64,000 nucleotides of DNA from assembly GCF_047663525.1 (NCBI RefSeq), contig NC_092594.1:33465001-33529000 (forward strand). Reading direction: 5' to 3'. Origin of the DNA: Anas platyrhynchos (lineage: Eukaryota > Chordata > Aves > Anseriformes > Anatidae). How positions within the stretch are numbered: position 1 is the first letter of the stretch; each line of letters begins with the position of its first letter. A program made the translations under genes and the position numbers. Shown here one piece after another: positions 63,390-64,000 of this stretch. A model generated the notes under the pieces. The model was not told where the DNA came from, did not search any database, and saw only the letters and a list, made by a program, of their open reading frames with translations.

Positions 63390-64000
63390 CTCTTCTCAAG
63401 TTCGGGCCGGCCGCTGAGGGAGACCCAAACCCCATCGATCAGAGCACTTTCTGCGAGCAGCCCCCTCAGGGCGGGCGGCTCCCGGCTCTTCCCCTCACCT
63501 CAGGGCGCGGGCGGCGCCCGGCTCCCGCCGCTTCTCCCAGCGGCGCCGCCCGGTGAGGGCGCTGAGGGGGCCGGCGGCCGCCTCCCGCCGCCTGCCCCGC
63601 TCCTCGCCCCTCACGGCCCCGCAGCCCCCCGGCCGGCCGAGCTCCGCCCGCTCGCCGCCCCACCTCCAGACCGGGTGCCGGCGGAGCTGAGGCAGCGGGC
63701 AGCCCCGCGGGCGGCCGCGGCACGATGAGCGCCGAGTGCAGCAGCTACCTTAACGCCGACAAGGTGCTGGTGAACGGGTTCAGCTGCCCGCGGGCGGGCG
63801 GCGACGCCCGCGCCGTGTACTGCTGCGGCTTCCAGGACGTGAAGTATTGCTGCGATGACCCCCACAGCTTCTTCCCCTACGAGCACAGCTACATGTGGTG
63901 GCTCAGGTAGGGGAGCAGCGGCGCCCGGCATGGAGGTGGGGGATCCGCCGGCGAGGCTGGGTGGCTGCTCCGGGAGGTGAGGGACCTGTGTTGGTCCGGA
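63390..64000. promoter_or_regulatory. SHISAL2A: CpG island, SHISAL2A promoter
   Basis: GC-rich, CG-dense block from about 63390 to at least the window end, covering the 5' UTR and first exon of SHISAL2A. Open frames on both strands here are GC artefacts. Confidence 0.85.
63725..63906 (+). CDS. SHISAL2A: SHISAL2A (FAM159A) exon 1, partial gene
   Basis: Starts at the ATG within CGGCACGATGAGC and encodes MSAECSSYLNADKVLVNG, then FSCPRAGGDARAVYCCGF and KYCCDDPHSFFPYEHSYMWW, matching the human Cys-rich N-terminus. Paired Cys residues are the Shisa-like signature. The donor is CTCAG|gtaggg; the split codon AG|N fits the Ser that follows MWWL in human. The single transmembrane segment and tail lie beyond the right edge. 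Shisa-like proteins are small membrane proteins; the function of this member is poorly known. Confidence 0.95.

Noticed and set aside
63264..63931. Open frames of 85-154 codons overlapping the SHISAL2A first exon
   Set aside because: These are GC-rich shadows of the CpG island; only the frame starting at 63725 matches a known protein.

Overview
This window is vertebrate nuclear DNA, most likely from a bird. It carries spliced genes with GT-AG introns, two CpG islands, several truncated CR1 LINE copies (the main avian retroposon) and a few worn MIR-like SINEs. Interspersed repeats are sparse and introns are compact. The gene order TUT4 - GPX7 - SHISAL2A matches human chromosome 1p32.3. No prokaryotic features, CRISPR arrays, complete mobile elements or recognisable tRNA or rRNA genes were seen.

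Layout. (1) About 1-39.3 kb, minus strand: TUT4 (ZCCHC11), the terminal uridylyltransferase acting on pre-let-7 and mRNA tails. I place 26 coding exons (2440-30753) plus a 5'-UTR exon in a CpG island near 39.2 kb. They encode about 1,362 residues; the C-terminal exons lie beyond the left edge. (2) 42.8-51.35 kb, plus strand: GPX7, three coding exons, an ER-lumenal thiol peroxidase ending in a canonical KDEL. (3) 63.4-64 kb, plus strand: CpG island and first exon of SHISAL2A (FAM159A), cut by the right edge.

Two things do not fit a plain annotation. TUT4 has a one-base insertion in the exon at 4564-4647 that breaks the reading frame in an otherwise intact gene; it is either an assembly error or a real disruption. 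In addition, the minus strand opposite and downstream of GPX7 holds exon-like segments with proper splice sites. Three of them (55586-55694, 55137-55231, 54904-54977) join in one open frame, and another (41451-41571) is followed by a possible terminal exon with a stop and an AATAAA. They may belong to an uncharacterised gene antisense to GPX7, or to remains of one. I could not identify the product.

The three named genes have separate roles: cytoplasmic RNA uridylylation, oxidative folding in the ER, and a small membrane protein of the Shisa-like family. Their grouping reflects conserved synteny, not a shared pathway.
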